This document shows, piece by piece, positions 8,679 through 17,390 of a stretch of 64,000 bases of DNA. Every line of letters begins with the position of its first letter. The stretch's first letter is position 1. Origin of the DNA: Halorubrum sp. BOL3-1 (GTDB taxonomy: Archaea > Halobacteriota > Halobacteria > Halobacteriales > Haloferacaceae); NCBI RefSeq assembly GCF_004114375.1, contig NZ_CP034692.1, forward strand, positions 1,984,001 to 2,048,000, given 5' to 3'. The position numbers and the translations under genes were made by a program. The notes beneath the pieces are model-generated. The model was given only the letters and a program-made list of their open reading frames with translations, was not told where the DNA came from and ran no database searches.

Positions 8679-10274
8679 TTACCGGTCGCCTTCCTGCGCC
8701 AAAAGCACGGCCATCGAGAGGCCGGAGACGAACACGAGCACGAACGCCGGGACCGCCGCCTGTCCGTACAGCCCGGTCTCCCTGGCGCGCCAGATGAACG
8801 TGACCAGCGTGTCGAACCCGAGCGGCCGTAACAGCAGCGTCGCCGGTAGCTCCTTCATCGAGGTGAGAAAGACCAGCGCGGCGCCGGTCACGATCCCGGG
8901 TACGATGAGCGGGAGGGTGACCGTGCGGAACGCCCCCGCCCGAGAACGACCCAGGGTGCGCGCGGCCTCGACGAGTCGGTCGTCGACCTGCATCGTCGAG
9001 GTCCGGATCGAGCCGATGGCCTGCGGCATAAAGCGGATCACGTAGGCGAACACCAGTAGCGGCACGGTCTTGTAGAGCCCGGGCACGGCGTCGAGGCTGA
9101 AGCTCACCAGGGCGATGGCGAGGACGATACCCGGCGTCGCGTACCCGACGTAGGGGATTCGGGCTGTCAGCGACGAGGCCGTCGAGCCGGTCGTCACCGA
9201 TCGCAGGGCGATCGGCAGCGCGACGAGGACCGACGCGACGGCGGCGAGCAGGGAGACCTTCAGCGAGTTCCAGCCGTAGCTCCAGGAGAACGACAGCTGC
9301 GTGAACTCGTAGCCGGGGCCGCCGCGGATCAGCCACATCGCGAAGATGCCGACCGGGAGCACGAGCGCGGCCACCGCGACCAGCACCGGTAGCGCCAGCG
9401 CGGGATACCGCCACGCGCCCAGGTCGAGTTCGGCGGCGCCGCGGTTCCCGCGGCTCGCGTAGGCGCCGGAGTCGTCGGCGCCGATGGCCGACTCGACGGC
9501 GAGGATGACGCCGGTCACGGCGAGCAGCTGCAGCGACAACAACGCCGCGTACCCGCCCATGTGCGCGTTGTGACGGGTGTAGATGAACTGCGTGTACACC
9601 TGGAGGTTCATGAAGTTCGGCGTCCCGAAGTCCGCGAGGGTGTACAGCGCGACCAGCAGCGCTCCCGCCGCGATACCCGGGACGATCTGTGGGAGCGTGA
9701 TCCGGCGGAACGACTCCAGTTGTCCGCAGTTGAGCGTCCGAGCGGCCTCGACGAGCGAGGCGTCCAGCGAGAGCAGCGACGCCCGCGTCGTGAGGAAGAC
9801 GTACGGGTACGTGTACAGCGTGAGGACGACCGCGGCGCCGGCGAATCCCTCAACGGCCGGCAGCGGGACCCCGAGCGCCGTCGAGAGCGGCCCGTCCGGG
9901 CCGAACGCCGAGAGCGCGGCGAAGGCGCCGAGGTAGCTCGGGACGGCTAGCGGGAGGGCGATCACGACCGTCCAGAACCGGCGAAACGGGAGCGCCGCCT
10001 GGACGGTCAGCACGGCCAGCGGGACACCGACGGAGACGGCGGCGGCGGTGACGACGCTCACGAGCGCGACGCTGCGGCCGAGGACCGCGAGGGTCTGGTC
10101 GGCGACGAGGAACTCGAACGCGCGGCTCCCGAGGCCGGCGGCGTCGATGACGAGCCAGGCCAGCGGGGCGATCAGCCCGACAGCGAGCAGCGTCGCGAGC
10201 GCGGCGTAGCCGGCGTCGACCCGGCTCTCCGAGAGCAGCTCTGTCCCCGGTACGACTCGATCTCGGACGCTCAT
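8679..10274 (-). CDS. fbpB: Fe(III)-type ABC transporter permease, fused double domain
   Basis: A 531-aa inner-membrane permease with two consecutive BPD_transp_1 domains in one chain, as in FbpB/SfuB iron permeases. It has about twelve hydrophobic helices. Each half has an EAA-like loop facing the ATPase: EAARTLNCGQLESFRRITLP in the first half and EAARTLGRSRAGAFRTVTLP in the second. Its start codon directly abuts the stop of the binding-protein gene, and the ATPase gene begins 17 nt after it ends, so the three are one transporter operon. Confidence 0.93.
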   Translation of the reverse strand: MSVRDRVVPGTELLSESRVDAGYAALATLLAVGLIAPLAWLVIDAAGLGSRAFEFLVADQTLAVLGRSVALVSVVTAAAVSVGVPLAVLTVQAALPFRRFWTVVIALPLAVPSYLGAFAALSAFGPDGPLSTALGVPLPAVEGFAGAAVVLTLYTYPYVFLTTRASLLSLDASLVEAARTLNCGQLESFRRITLPQIVPGIAAGALLVALYTLADFGTPNFMNLQVYTQFIYTRHNAHMGGYAALLSLQLLAVTGVILAVESAIGADDSGAYASRGNRGAAELDLGAWRYPALALPVLVAVAALVLPVGIFAMWLIRGGPGYEFTQLSFSWSYGWNSLKVSLLAAVASVLVALPIALRSVTTGSTASSLTARIPYVGYATPGIVLAIALVSFSLDAVPGLYKTVPLLVFAYVIRFMPQAIGSIRTSTMQVDDRLVEAARTLGRSRAGAFRTVTLPLIVPGIVTGAALVFLTSMKELPATLLLRPLGFDTLVTFIWRARETGLYGQAAVPAFVLVFVSGLSMAVLLAQEGDR

Positions 10275-11459
10275 CTACAGGACGCCGGCCTCACGCATCA
10301 GTTCGAGGGTCGGCTCGAGCTCGGCGAGCTCCGCAAGGTCAATGTCCGGCGGGCTGAGCTCGTCGATCGTCGGCAGACCGCCGACCGGCTGGACGCCGGG
10401 GATCATCGGGTAGGCGAAACTGACTGTGGCGAAGAACTCCTGTGCCTCCGCCGACAGCAGGTGGCGCACGAAGTCCGCGACCAGATCGGCCTTCTCGGTG
10501 CCCTTGACCGCGAGCGCGCCGGCGACGTTGACCAGCGCTCCGGCGTCGCCCTGCGTGAACGCCAGGTCGATCGGCGCGTCGGGCCGCTGGTTCAGCACGC
10601 GCATGGCGTAGTAGTGGTTCCCGAAGCCGGCCGAGAGCGCGCCGTCGGCCACCTGCTGGGCGATGACGTACTCGTTGCCGCGCTGGACGATCCCGGCGTC
10701 CACCATCGATTCGAGCCACTGACGGGTCTCGTCGGGGCCGCGCTGCAGCCGCATGGTCGTGACGAACGCCTGGAACGCGCCGTAGCTCGGCGCCCAGGCC
10801 ATCGAGTCTTGAAAGGCGTCTACCTCGGGGAAGTCGGCGACCGTGTCCGGGATATCGGACTCGCTCAGTTCGTCGGTGTTGTACGGGACGCTGCGCGCGC
10901 GGCCGGCGACGCCGACCCACGCGTTGTCGCCGCCGCGGAACGCCGACGGGACGGGGCCGACCGCCTCGTCCGACAGCGGCTCGTAGGCGTCGTTGTCCGC
11001 GACGTAGCCGAGCGAGCTCGCGTCGATCGACCAGAACACGTCCGCCTCGGCCGCCCCCGCGTCAACCTCGTCGACGACGGTCTGGGCCAGCGACGCCGAC
11101 CCGGCGTCCGAGGTGAGGACGGTGAAGTCGGGGTAGATCTCCTGGAGCATCTCGACGAACTGGTAGTAGATGCCGCCCTCGCCGCCGCCGATGTAGAGGT
11201 TGAGGTCGCCGGAGAGGTCGGGCAAGTCCTCGATGGAGGTACCGCCGGGCGCTGGGCGCCCGGACGCCAGCGTCCCGGACCCGCGGAACTCGGTCAGCGA
11301 GGGGATCTCGGCCGTAACCCCTGCGTCGTCATCTTCACCCTCGCCGTTACAGCCCGCGAGAGCGGTGATCCCGAGTCCGCCGGTCGCCGCAATGAAGCGG
11401 CGACGGTCGACGGCGTGAACTCCTCGCCCGGTACTATTCTCGTCGTTGTTGTCCGTCAT
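10275..11459 (-). CDS. fbpA: Fe(III)-type ABC transporter substrate-binding lipoprotein
   Basis: Extracytoplasmic solute-binding protein of 394 aa, anchored to the outer face of the membrane. The N-terminus is a Tat lipoprotein signal: RRRFIAATGGLGITALAGC, where the Cys would be lipidated. The mature protein has the periplasmic-binding-protein layout of FbpA/FutA ferric-ion proteins, with an adjacent tyrosine pair in GFGNHYYAMR near residue 280, the position used for Fe(III) in that family. It is first in a coupled six-gene run. A perfect DtxR-type operator begins 5 nt upstream of its start codon, so repression under iron sufficiency is likely. Confidence 0.9.
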   Translation of the reverse strand: MTDNNDENSTGRGVHAVDRRRFIAATGGLGITALAGCNGEGEDDDAGVTAEIPSLTEFRGSGTLASGRPAPGGTSIEDLPDLSGDLNLYIGGGEGGIYYQFVEMLQEIYPDFTVLTSDAGSASLAQTVVDEVDAGAAEADVFWSIDASSLGYVADNDAYEPLSDEAVGPVPSAFRGGDNAWVGVAGRARSVPYNTDELSESDIPDTVADFPEVDAFQDSMAWAPSYGAFQAFVTTMRLQRGPDETRQWLESMVDAGIVQRGNEYVIAQQVADGALSAGFGNHYYAMRVLNQRPDAPIDLAFTQGDAGALVNVAGALAVKGTEKADLVADFVRHLLSAEAQEFFATVSFAYPMIPGVQPVGGLPTIDELSPPDIDLAELAELEPTLELMREAGVL

Positions 11460-11463
11460 ACGT

Positions 11464-11479
11464 TTTAGGCTTGCCTAAA
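11464..11479. promoter_or_regulatory. DtxR-type iron operator (site B)
   Basis: TTTAGGC-TT-GCCTAAA, a perfect 7+2+7 palindrome immediately before the binding-protein start codon. A TATA-like GATTAAGA on the same strand lies at about 11483-11490, so a bound repressor would sit between the TATA box and the start. Confidence 0.85.
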
Positions 11480-11498
11480 CAGTCTTAATCGTGTCGGT

Positions 11499-12680
11499 TC
11501 AGTCGTCCGCGACCGCCGGCGCCCGACGGACCGCGTCAAGGCAGTCGAGCCAGTCGCGCATGTACTCGCCGCAGTGGTTGAGGAACGCGCCGCTGTTCCA
11601 CTCGGAGAAGTCGCCGTCCGCGAGCGCGTCGGCCATCTCTGCGAACGCCGCCTCGAAGGAGTCCGCGTCGGCGCCCGCCTCATCGACTACCTCCCAGACG
11701 TGTTCGTTCAGCTCCAAGCCCGCCACCTCGTTCGCGAGGTCGTCGAAGGTCGAGCGCGGGGCCTTGTTGTGCTCACAGAGGGGGCCGCCGTTGTACACCC
11801 GCTTGTCGAGGAGGTCGCAGGCGCGCTTCAGGAACAGTCCCGACCAGATGTCGTCGAACCGCCCCACGTCCCACTCGTTGTCGTCCATCGGGAGCTGGTA
11901 GAACGCGGGGATCACCTCGCGGCGGAACGCGAGGTTCATCGAGCAGACGGTGAGGTAGTCGCCGCGCCCGGCGACGAAGTCGCGCTCGAAGTCGTCGGCG
12001 GTCGTGCGAGTCTGGGCCTGTCCCTCCAAGTCGCCGTCCATCAGGATTCGGACGGCGTCGAGGTCGGGGACGTTCGTCCACAGTCCCTGCGAGGCGACGA
12101 CCTCGCCGGACTCGACCGCGACCGCGTCGGTCTCGACCGTCTCGTCCATCGCGGAGTACGGGTAGCCGCGGGGGTAGAGACCGTGATCGTCGGCGTTCTG
12201 ATAGAGGACGTTGACCCAGTTCTCGTCGGAGCGCACGCGCTCGATCTCACCGCCGAACGCGAGGTTCTCCATGTGACGGCCGAAGTAGTCCGTTCCGTCG
12301 TGCGGCAGCGTGTCGTCGTCGATGAACAGGCCGTATTCGAACGACTCGTCGGCCCACATGTACAGCAGGCCGAAGCTCGTCTCGGCGTGGCTCGCGGCCG
12401 GGACGACGTGGCTGTACGCCGCCGAGCCGTTCGCCGCGTACCACTCCCCGCGCCGGGTGCCGTCGAACACCTCGCCGGAGACGCCCAGGTCGTCGAGCAT
12501 GGCGCGCATCTCCGCGACGTCACAGAAGTCCTCGGTGACTAAGACGAAGTGGAGCCGCGAGACGTCGAAGTCGTGTTCGCGGGCGTTCTCGACGTACGCG
12601 CGGACGCACTCGTACTCCCGGATCGTCGGGACTATCACACAGATATCCGAGCCGGCCGCGTCGGGTGGGGTATCGACCAT
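11499..12680 (-). CDS. GT75-like reversibly glycosylated polypeptide / alpha-1,4-glucan-protein synthase family
   Basis: A 393-aa cytosolic protein of the RGP/UDP-arabinopyranose mutase superfamily. It begins with a nucleotide-sugar-binding fold (DICVIVPTIREYECVRAYVE). The DxD-type cluster GLFIDDDTLP sits near residue 140, and RTTADDFERDFVAGRGDYLT and FDDIWSGLFLKRACDLL follow. Plant members interconvert pyranose and furanose forms of UDP-sugars or become self-glycosylated; archaeal members are mostly uncharacterised. It has its own DtxR-type operator starting 12 nt upstream of the start codon. The context with a GT2, an epimerase and a flippase suggests a role in supplying sugar donors. Confidence 0.75.
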   Translation of the reverse strand: MVDTPPDAAGSDICVIVPTIREYECVRAYVENAREHDFDVSRLHFVLVTEDFCDVAEMRAMLDDLGVSGEVFDGTRRGEWYAANGSAAYSHVVPAASHAETSFGLLYMWADESFEYGLFIDDDTLPHDGTDYFGRHMENLAFGGEIERVRSDENWVNVLYQNADDHGLYPRGYPYSAMDETVETDAVAVESGEVVASQGLWTNVPDLDAVRILMDGDLEGQAQTRTTADDFERDFVAGRGDYLTVCSMNLAFRREVIPAFYQLPMDDNEWDVGRFDDIWSGLFLKRACDLLDKRVYNGGPLCEHNKAPRSTFDDLANEVAGLELNEHVWEVVDEAGADADSFEAAFAEMADALADGDFSEWNSGAFLNHCGEYMRDWLDCLDAVRRAPAVADD

Positions 12681-12691
12681 ACGCGTCTTTT

Positions 12692-12707
12692 TTTAGGCTT
12701 GCCTAAA
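12692..12707. promoter_or_regulatory. DtxR-type iron operator (site C)
   Basis: TTTAGGC-TT-GCCTAAA, identical to site B over all 16 positions and extendable by one base on each side. It lies between the stop of the flippase-like gene and the start of the GT75-like gene. Confidence 0.85.
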
Positions 12708-12710
12708 AGA

Positions 12711-13823
12711 TTAGCGGTCCGTCGCCGTCCGCGTCGCGGCCGCGTCGGGTTCCCCTTCGGACTCGTCCGGAGCGCGGAGCGCCGAGAGGTCGAACGCGGC
12801 CGCGGCGAGACCGCCGCCCGCGAGCGTGACGGCGTTTTTCAGCGCGTGGTCGAGCGCCGCCGCGGCGAGCGCGGTCTCGGCCGGAATCGGCGTTGTCGCG
12901 ACGACGATTCCGGTGAACGCCGCCTCGTAGAGTCCGATCCCGCCCTGCGAGAGCGGCAGCACCTTCGCGAGGTTCCCGGCCGAGACGGCGAGCGTGCCGA
13001 CGACGAGCAGCGTCGTCGGGTCGACCCCGCCGCCGAGTCCGCCCACGAGCGCCGCGAGGACGAAGACGGCCGTCAGGACATCGAGCGCCCACACGACCCC
13101 GCTCGCGAGGAACACCCGGACGACCGCGCGGCCGTCCGCGGCGACGACGCGAACGGCGGCGCCGAACCGGACCGCGGCGTCGACGACCCGCGAGAGCCGC
13201 GGACCGCCGAATCGGTCGCGGAGGACCGGACCGAACCGGCGGTCGCTCCGGGCGACCGCGACGACGCCGGCCGAGAAGGCGGCGGCCGCGAGGGCGATAC
13301 CCGCGGCGGCCGCGACCGCCCGCCCCGATCCGTCGGGGGCGACGGTTCGGCCGCCGACCAGCAGGGCCGCGAGCGCGGCGCCGCCGAGCGCGCCGAGCGC
13401 AACCAGATCAAAGGCGCGCTCGACCGCCAACGACGCGACCCCCGTCGGGTACGGGACCCCGCGCCGGCGCTTCAGGAGATAGGCGCGCGCCCCGTCGCCG
13501 GCCCGCGCGGGGACGATCAGGTTCGCGGTCTGGCTCGCGAACACGGTCGCCGTGAGGAAGCCGGTCCGACAGCGGTGTCCCATCGGCGCGAGGACGTCGC
13601 GGTACCGGCGGCCCCGGACCGGCCACGACAGCAGGTAGGCGGCGAGCGCCGCGAGGAGGTGCGCCGGGTCCGCCGCGGCCGCCGCCGAGACGACGGCACC
13701 GACGTCGAGCGTCCGCGTCAGCACCGCGCCGCCGACGGCGAGGACGAGAGCCGTCCCCGCGACCGCGAGGGATCCCTGCGGGAGACGCTCGCGGAGTCGA
13801 GCGACGGCGAGACGCGGGTTCAT
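12711..13823 (-). CDS. UPF0104 / lysylphosphatidylglycerol-synthase TM-region family protein (flippase-like)
   Basis: A 370-aa polytopic membrane protein with about eight hydrophobic segments. Diagnostic family segments include LLSWPVRGRRYRDVLAPMG, FLTATVFASQTANLIVPARA and, near the end, LAKVLPLSQGGIGLYEAAFT. This family includes AglD's C-terminal part and AglR of Haloferax, implicated in moving dolichyl-phosphate-linked sugars across the membrane. It starts 7 nt from DtxR-type site D and is the outermost gene of the iron-operator cluster. Flippase function is inferred from family and neighbours (GT2 making, GT-C using a lipid-linked sugar). Confidence 0.83.
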   Translation of the reverse strand: MNPRLAVARLRERLPQGSLAVAGTALVLAVGGAVLTRTLDVGAVVSAAAAADPAHLLAALAAYLLSWPVRGRRYRDVLAPMGHRCRTGFLTATVFASQTANLIVPARAGDGARAYLLKRRRGVPYPTGVASLAVERAFDLVALGALGGAALAALLVGGRTVAPDGSGRAVAAAAGIALAAAAFSAGVVAVARSDRRFGPVLRDRFGGPRLSRVVDAAVRFGAAVRVVAADGRAVVRVFLASGVVWALDVLTAVFVLAALVGGLGGGVDPTTLLVVGTLAVSAGNLAKVLPLSQGGIGLYEAAFTGIVVATTPIPAETALAAAALDHALKNAVTLAGGGLAAAAFDLSALRAPDESEGEPDAAATRTATDR

Positions 13824-13830
13824 CTGTTTA

Positions 13831-13846
13831 TTTAGGTCGCCCTAAA
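13831..13846. promoter_or_regulatory. DtxR-type iron operator (site D)
   Basis: TTTAGG-TCGC-CCTAAA (6+4+6), the least symmetric of the four sites but in the same place relative to its gene. It is followed on the upstream side by AT-rich promoter sequence ending at about 13857. Confidence 0.72.
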
Positions 13847-13933
13847 GAATATAATACTGGCGGTTCGCGGAGGCGAAGCGATGCGACCCGGCGCACCCAC
13901 CCGTTTTAAACGCGCGGCCCGAACGCACGCACG

Positions 13934-14536
13934 ATGCGCGCCACCCTCGAAACGCTCGCGATTACCCTCCTCGTCGGCGCCGCACAGGCCGCGCTCGGCG
14001 TCGTCGGTCTCGCGGGGCTGTTCGCGCTGTCGACCCCGCTGTCCGTCGCCCCGTGGACGCTCGTCACCAGCGTGTACGCGCACGGCTCCGCCGGCCACCT
14101 GCTGGCGAACGCCCTCGCGCTGCTGCTCGTCGGTCCGCTCGTCGAGCGCCGGACGACCCGCGGCCGTTTCCACGCGTTCGTGGTCGCGACGGGCGCGCTC
14201 GCGGGCGTCGCACAGGTGACCGCCGGCGGCCTGCTCGGTCCCCCGTCCGCCGTGTTGGGAATCAGCGGCGCGGTCTTCGCGCTCGGCGGCTACCTGCTCG
14301 CCGGCAACGTCGTGAGCGCGACGCTGTTCGACCGCCTGCGCCTCTCCCCGCGGGTCCAGATCCTCCTGTTGGGTCTCGTCGCCGTCGCCCTCACCGCGAC
14401 GACGGCCGCGCCGGGCGTCGCGCTGACCGCGCACGCGACCGGCGCGTTCTGCGGTCTCGTGGCCGGTCGCGTCGGCCTCCTCAACCCGCGTAAGCGAGAC
14501 GAAAGCGACGCGGCGGCGGGCCGCGAAGCGCGGTGA
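13934..14536 (+). CDS. Rhomboid family intramembrane serine protease
   Basis: A 200-aa protein with about six transmembrane helices. Rhomboid hallmarks are HGSAGHLLANALALLLVG (His/Asn before helix 2), the catalytic serine in LGISGAVFALGGY, and a membrane-embedded histidine in LTAHATGAFCGLVAGR that would complete the Ser-His dyad. The substrate is unknown. A TATA-like GTTTTAAAC lies about 25 nt before the ATG. It is transcribed away from the iron cluster and is probably independent of it. Confidence 0.87.
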   Translation: MRATLETLAITLLVGAAQAALGVVGLAGLFALSTPLSVAPWTLVTSVYAHGSAGHLLANALALLLVGPLVERRTTRGRFHAFVVATGALAGVAQVTAGGLLGPPSAVLGISGAVFALGGYLLAGNVVSATLFDRLRLSPRVQILLLGLVAVALTATTAAPGVALTAHATGAFCGLVAGRVGLLNPRKRDESDAAAGREAR

Positions 14537-14610
14537 GGAAGACCGAATCGGCGGCACCACCGCTGGGCGCGTCGAAAAACGAAAGGGATGAAAGAGAAAC
14601 GCCCTAGCGC

Positions 14611-14919
14611 TCAGTCTTCGAGAACGATCTCGATGCTGACGTCGTTCGGCACCTGGACGCGCATGAGCTGGCGGAGCGCGCGTTCGTCGGCATCGATGTC
14701 GATCAGACGCTTGTGGACGCGCATCTCCCAGTGCTCCCACGTCGCCGTCCCCTCACCGTCCGGGGACTTTCGCGACGGGATCTCGAGCGTCTTCGTCGGC
14801 AGCGGGATCGGGCCCGACAGGGCGACCCCCGTCGAGTCCGCGATCTCGCGGACGTCGGCGCAGATGTCGTCGAGGTCCTCGGGGCTCGTGCCGGCGAGGC
14901 GGACGCGTGCCTGCTGCAT
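14611..14919 (-). CDS. rpsJ: 30S ribosomal protein S10
   Basis: Ribosomal protein uS10, 102 aa, starting [20 protein letters not shown], with the conserved [20 protein letters not shown] and [20 protein letters not shown] segments that contact 16S rRNA in the head of the small subunit. It starts 3 nt after the EF-1 alpha stop codon, the archaeal tuf-rpsJ arrangement, and should be co-transcribed with it. Full family length. Confidence 0.97.
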   Translation of the reverse strand: MQQARVRLAGTSPEDLDDICADVREIADSTGVALSGPIPLPTKTLEIPSRKSPDGEGTATWEHWEMRVHKRLIDIDADERALRQLMRVQVPNDVSIEIVLED

Positions 14920-14922
14920 CGA

Positions 14923-16188
14923 TTATCGCTCGTTGACTTCGAGCACCTTGCCGGCCGCGATGGTCTGCCCCATGTCGCGGATGGCGAAGCTGCCGAGCTC
15001 CGCGATGTCGGCGGACGCTTCGATGCTGAGCGGTTTCTGCGGTCGCACGGTGACGACCGCGGCGTCGCCGGACTTGATGAAGTCCGGGTTCTCCTCGGCG
15101 ATCTCGCCCGTGGACGGGTCGATCTTCTGGTCGATCGACTCGATCGTACAGGCGACCTGCGCCGTGTGGGCGTGGAAGACCGGGGTGTAGCCGGCCGTGA
15201 TGACCGACGGGTGCTGCATGACGACGACCTGCGCCTGGAACGTCTCGGCGACGCTCGGCGGCTCGTCGGCGGGACCGGCGACGTCGCCGCGGCGGATGTC
15301 GTCCTTGCCGATGCCGCGGACGTTGAACCCGACGTTGTCGCCGGGGCCGGCCTTGGGCACCTCCTCGTGGTGCATCTCGATCGTCTTCACTTCGCCGCCC
15401 ACGTCGGACGGCTGGAAGGTGACGTTGTCGCCGTCTTTCATGATGCCGGTCTCGACGCGTCCCACGGGGACGGTCCCGATGCCGGAGATCGTGTAGACGT
15501 CCTGGATCGGCAGGCGGAGCGGCGCGTCCGTCGGCGGCTCCGTCTCGGGCAGCTCGTTGAGGGCGTCCAGCAGGGTCGGCCCGTCGTACCAGGGCGTGTT
15601 CTCGGACTCGTCGGCGACGTTGTCGCCGTCGAACGCGGAGATCGGGATGAACTTCGCGTTGTCCGTCTGGAAGCGGACCTGTTTGAGGAGCTCTTTGACC
15701 TCCTCGACGACCTCGTTGAACTTGGACTCGTCGTGGTCGACGAGGTCCATCTTGTTGACCCCGATGATGAGCTCGTCGATACCCAGCGTGCGGGCCAGGA
15801 AGACGTGCTCTCGGGTCTGGGGCGCGACGCCGTCGTCGGCCGCGACGACGAGCACCGCGTTGTCGGCCTGCGAGGCGCCCGTGATCATGTTCTTCACGAA
15901 GTCACGGTGGCCCGGGCAGTCGACGATGGTGAAGTAGTACGTGTCCGTGTCGAACTCCTGGTGGGCGATGTCGATCGTGACGCCGCGCTCGCGCTCCTCA
16001 GCGAGGTTGTCCATCACGTAGGCGAACTCGAAGCCGCCCTTACCCTTCTCTTCGGCTTCCTCTCGGTGCTGCTCGATTACGTGCTCGGGGACGCTCCCCG
16101 TCTCGAAGAGGAGGCGACCCACGAGCGTACTCTTGCCGTGGTCGACGTGGCCGATGATGGCCAGATTCTGGTGCGGTTTGTCACTCAT
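14923..16188 (-). CDS. tuf: Translation elongation factor EF-1 alpha
   Basis: GTPase delivering aminoacyl-tRNA to the ribosome, 421 aa from [20 protein letters not shown]. The frame is open for 25 more codons upstream, but that part is not family-like. GTPase motifs are GHVDHGKST (G1), [12 protein letters not shown] (G3) and NKMDLVDHD (G4), followed by the two beta-barrel domains ([35 protein letters not shown]) and the usual C-terminal [16 protein letters not shown]. Operon with rpsJ. Confidence 0.97.
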   Translation of the reverse strand: MSDKPHQNLAIIGHVDHGKSTLVGRLLFETGSVPEHVIEQHREEAEEKGKGGFEFAYVMDNLAEERERGVTIDIAHQEFDTDTYYFTIVDCPGHRDFVKNMITGASQADNAVLVVAADDGVAPQTREHVFLARTLGIDELIIGVNKMDLVDHDESKFNEVVEEVKELLKQVRFQTDNAKFIPISAFDGDNVADESENTPWYDGPTLLDALNELPETEPPTDAPLRLPIQDVYTISGIGTVPVGRVETGIMKDGDNVTFQPSDVGGEVKTIEMHHEEVPKAGPGDNVGFNVRGIGKDDIRRGDVAGPADEPPSVAETFQAQVVVMQHPSVITAGYTPVFHAHTAQVACTIESIDQKIDPSTGEIAEENPDFIKSGDAAVVTVRPQKPLSIEASADIAELGSFAIRDMGQTIAAGKVLEVNER

Positions 16189-16385
16189 GGGGTAATCACG
16201 CGCTAAGGCGCTCTGTGAGTAGGTTTCGGTTGATTCCACTAAAACGGTTTCGATACGGACCACAGACTATCTCGCCGCCGTCCAGCGATTCTCGGCAACG
16301 AGGGACACGGCACAGGGCCGCACGGCGGTGGTGGAGACCGCGGTCGACCGCCACAAACGGGGCGCCGCATGCGGTCCGCGACCGG

Positions 16386-17390
16386 CTACTCTAGTCGGCC
16401 GACGTCGCCCAGCACCGCACTCGCCGTCTCCGGACCGCCCGCGCCGCGCCCGGAGATGTTGAGCCGACCGGCGTGCGAGGTCTCGATCTGGACGATGTTC
16501 TGCGTGCCGGAGACCGCGAGCGTCCCGTTCTCGGGGACGAGCCGCGGCGCGACGCGGACCGTATCGCCCGTCGCCTCACCGATCAGCCGCACCGTCCGCC
16601 CGTCCTCGGCCGCGAGCCGGAGCGCGGAGCCGGGCGCGTCGCGGATGCCCTCGACGGCGGCGTCGTCGAGCGTGAACTCGCGGGCGTCGGCCGGGTCGTC
16701 GACCGCGCCGAAGGAGAGCACGTTCGCGAGGATAACGCACTTCAGCGCCGCGTCGGTGCCGTCCACGTCGAAGGACGGGTCCGCCTCCGCGACGCCGAGG
16801 TCCTGCGCCTCCGCGAGCACGTGGTCGTAGTCGAGGCCCTCCGCGGCCATCCGGGTGAGGATGAAGTTCGCCGTCCCGTTGAGCACGCCGCGGACCGCGG
16901 TGACGTGGCCCGGCTCGATGTCCTCGACCGTCGACACCGCCGGAATCGCGCCGCCGACGGTCGCCTCGAACCGGATCTCGCCGTCGCTGTCGTCGACGGC
17001 CGCCCGGAGGTCACCGAACCGCTCCGCGACCGGTCCTTTGTTCGCGAGGACGGCGTGGCGGTCGCGCTCCAGCGCGGTCGTCACGTGCGAGAAGCCGGGT
17101 TCGGCGTCGTCGAGCGTCGTCGGCGTCGCCTCGACGAGGACGTCATAGTCGGCCGCCAGCGCGTCGGCGGGGTCGCCGTCTCCGACGATTCCGCGTTCGG
17201 CCTTCCGGGCAACGACCGCATCGGAGTCGACGCCGATGCCGGAGTCGTCGGTACCGGGCGTCCCGCCCTCCCCGTCGGCGACGACCGCCGACGAGGAGTC
17301 CGCGACGGCGACGACCTCGTGGCCGTACCCCCCGGCCAGTTCGACGACCGAGCGGCCGACTGCGCCCGCGCCGATCACGGCGAGTTTCAC
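16386..17390 (-). CDS. hom: Homoserine dehydrogenase
   Basis: NAD(P)-dependent reduction of aspartate semialdehyde to homoserine in threonine/methionine synthesis. It is 334 aa from a GTG start: VKLAVIGAGAVGRSVVELAG. The catalytic domain includes VLANKGPVAERFGDL, FEATVGGAIPAVSTVEDI and GVLNGTANFILTRM, then DPSFDVDGTDAALKCVILAN. The GTG overlaps the stop of the upstream ACT-protein gene (GTGA), so the two are coupled. An upstream-open frame gives a spurious longer version. No C-terminal ACT domain is present; that function may be supplied by the neighbouring ACT protein. Confidence 0.95.
   Translation of the reverse strand: MKLAVIGAGAVGRSVVELAGGYGHEVVAVADSSSAVVADGEGGTPGTDDSGIGVDSDAVVARKAERGIVGDGDPADALAADYDVLVEATPTTLDDAEPGFSHVTTALERDRHAVLANKGPVAERFGDLRAAVDDSDGEIRFEATVGGAIPAVSTVEDIEPGHVTAVRGVLNGTANFILTRMAAEGLDYDHVLAEAQDLGVAEADPSFDVDGTDAALKCVILANVLSFGAVDDPADAREFTLDDAAVEGIRDAPGSALRLAAEDGRTVRLIGEATGDTVRVAPRLVPENGTLAVSGTQNIVQIETSHAGRLNISGRGAGGPETASAVLGDVGRLE

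Noticed and set aside
7519-9414. 631-aa version of the ABC ATPase
   Set aside because: The extension overlaps the permease in another frame; a GAGGT ribosome site precedes the ATG at 8661.
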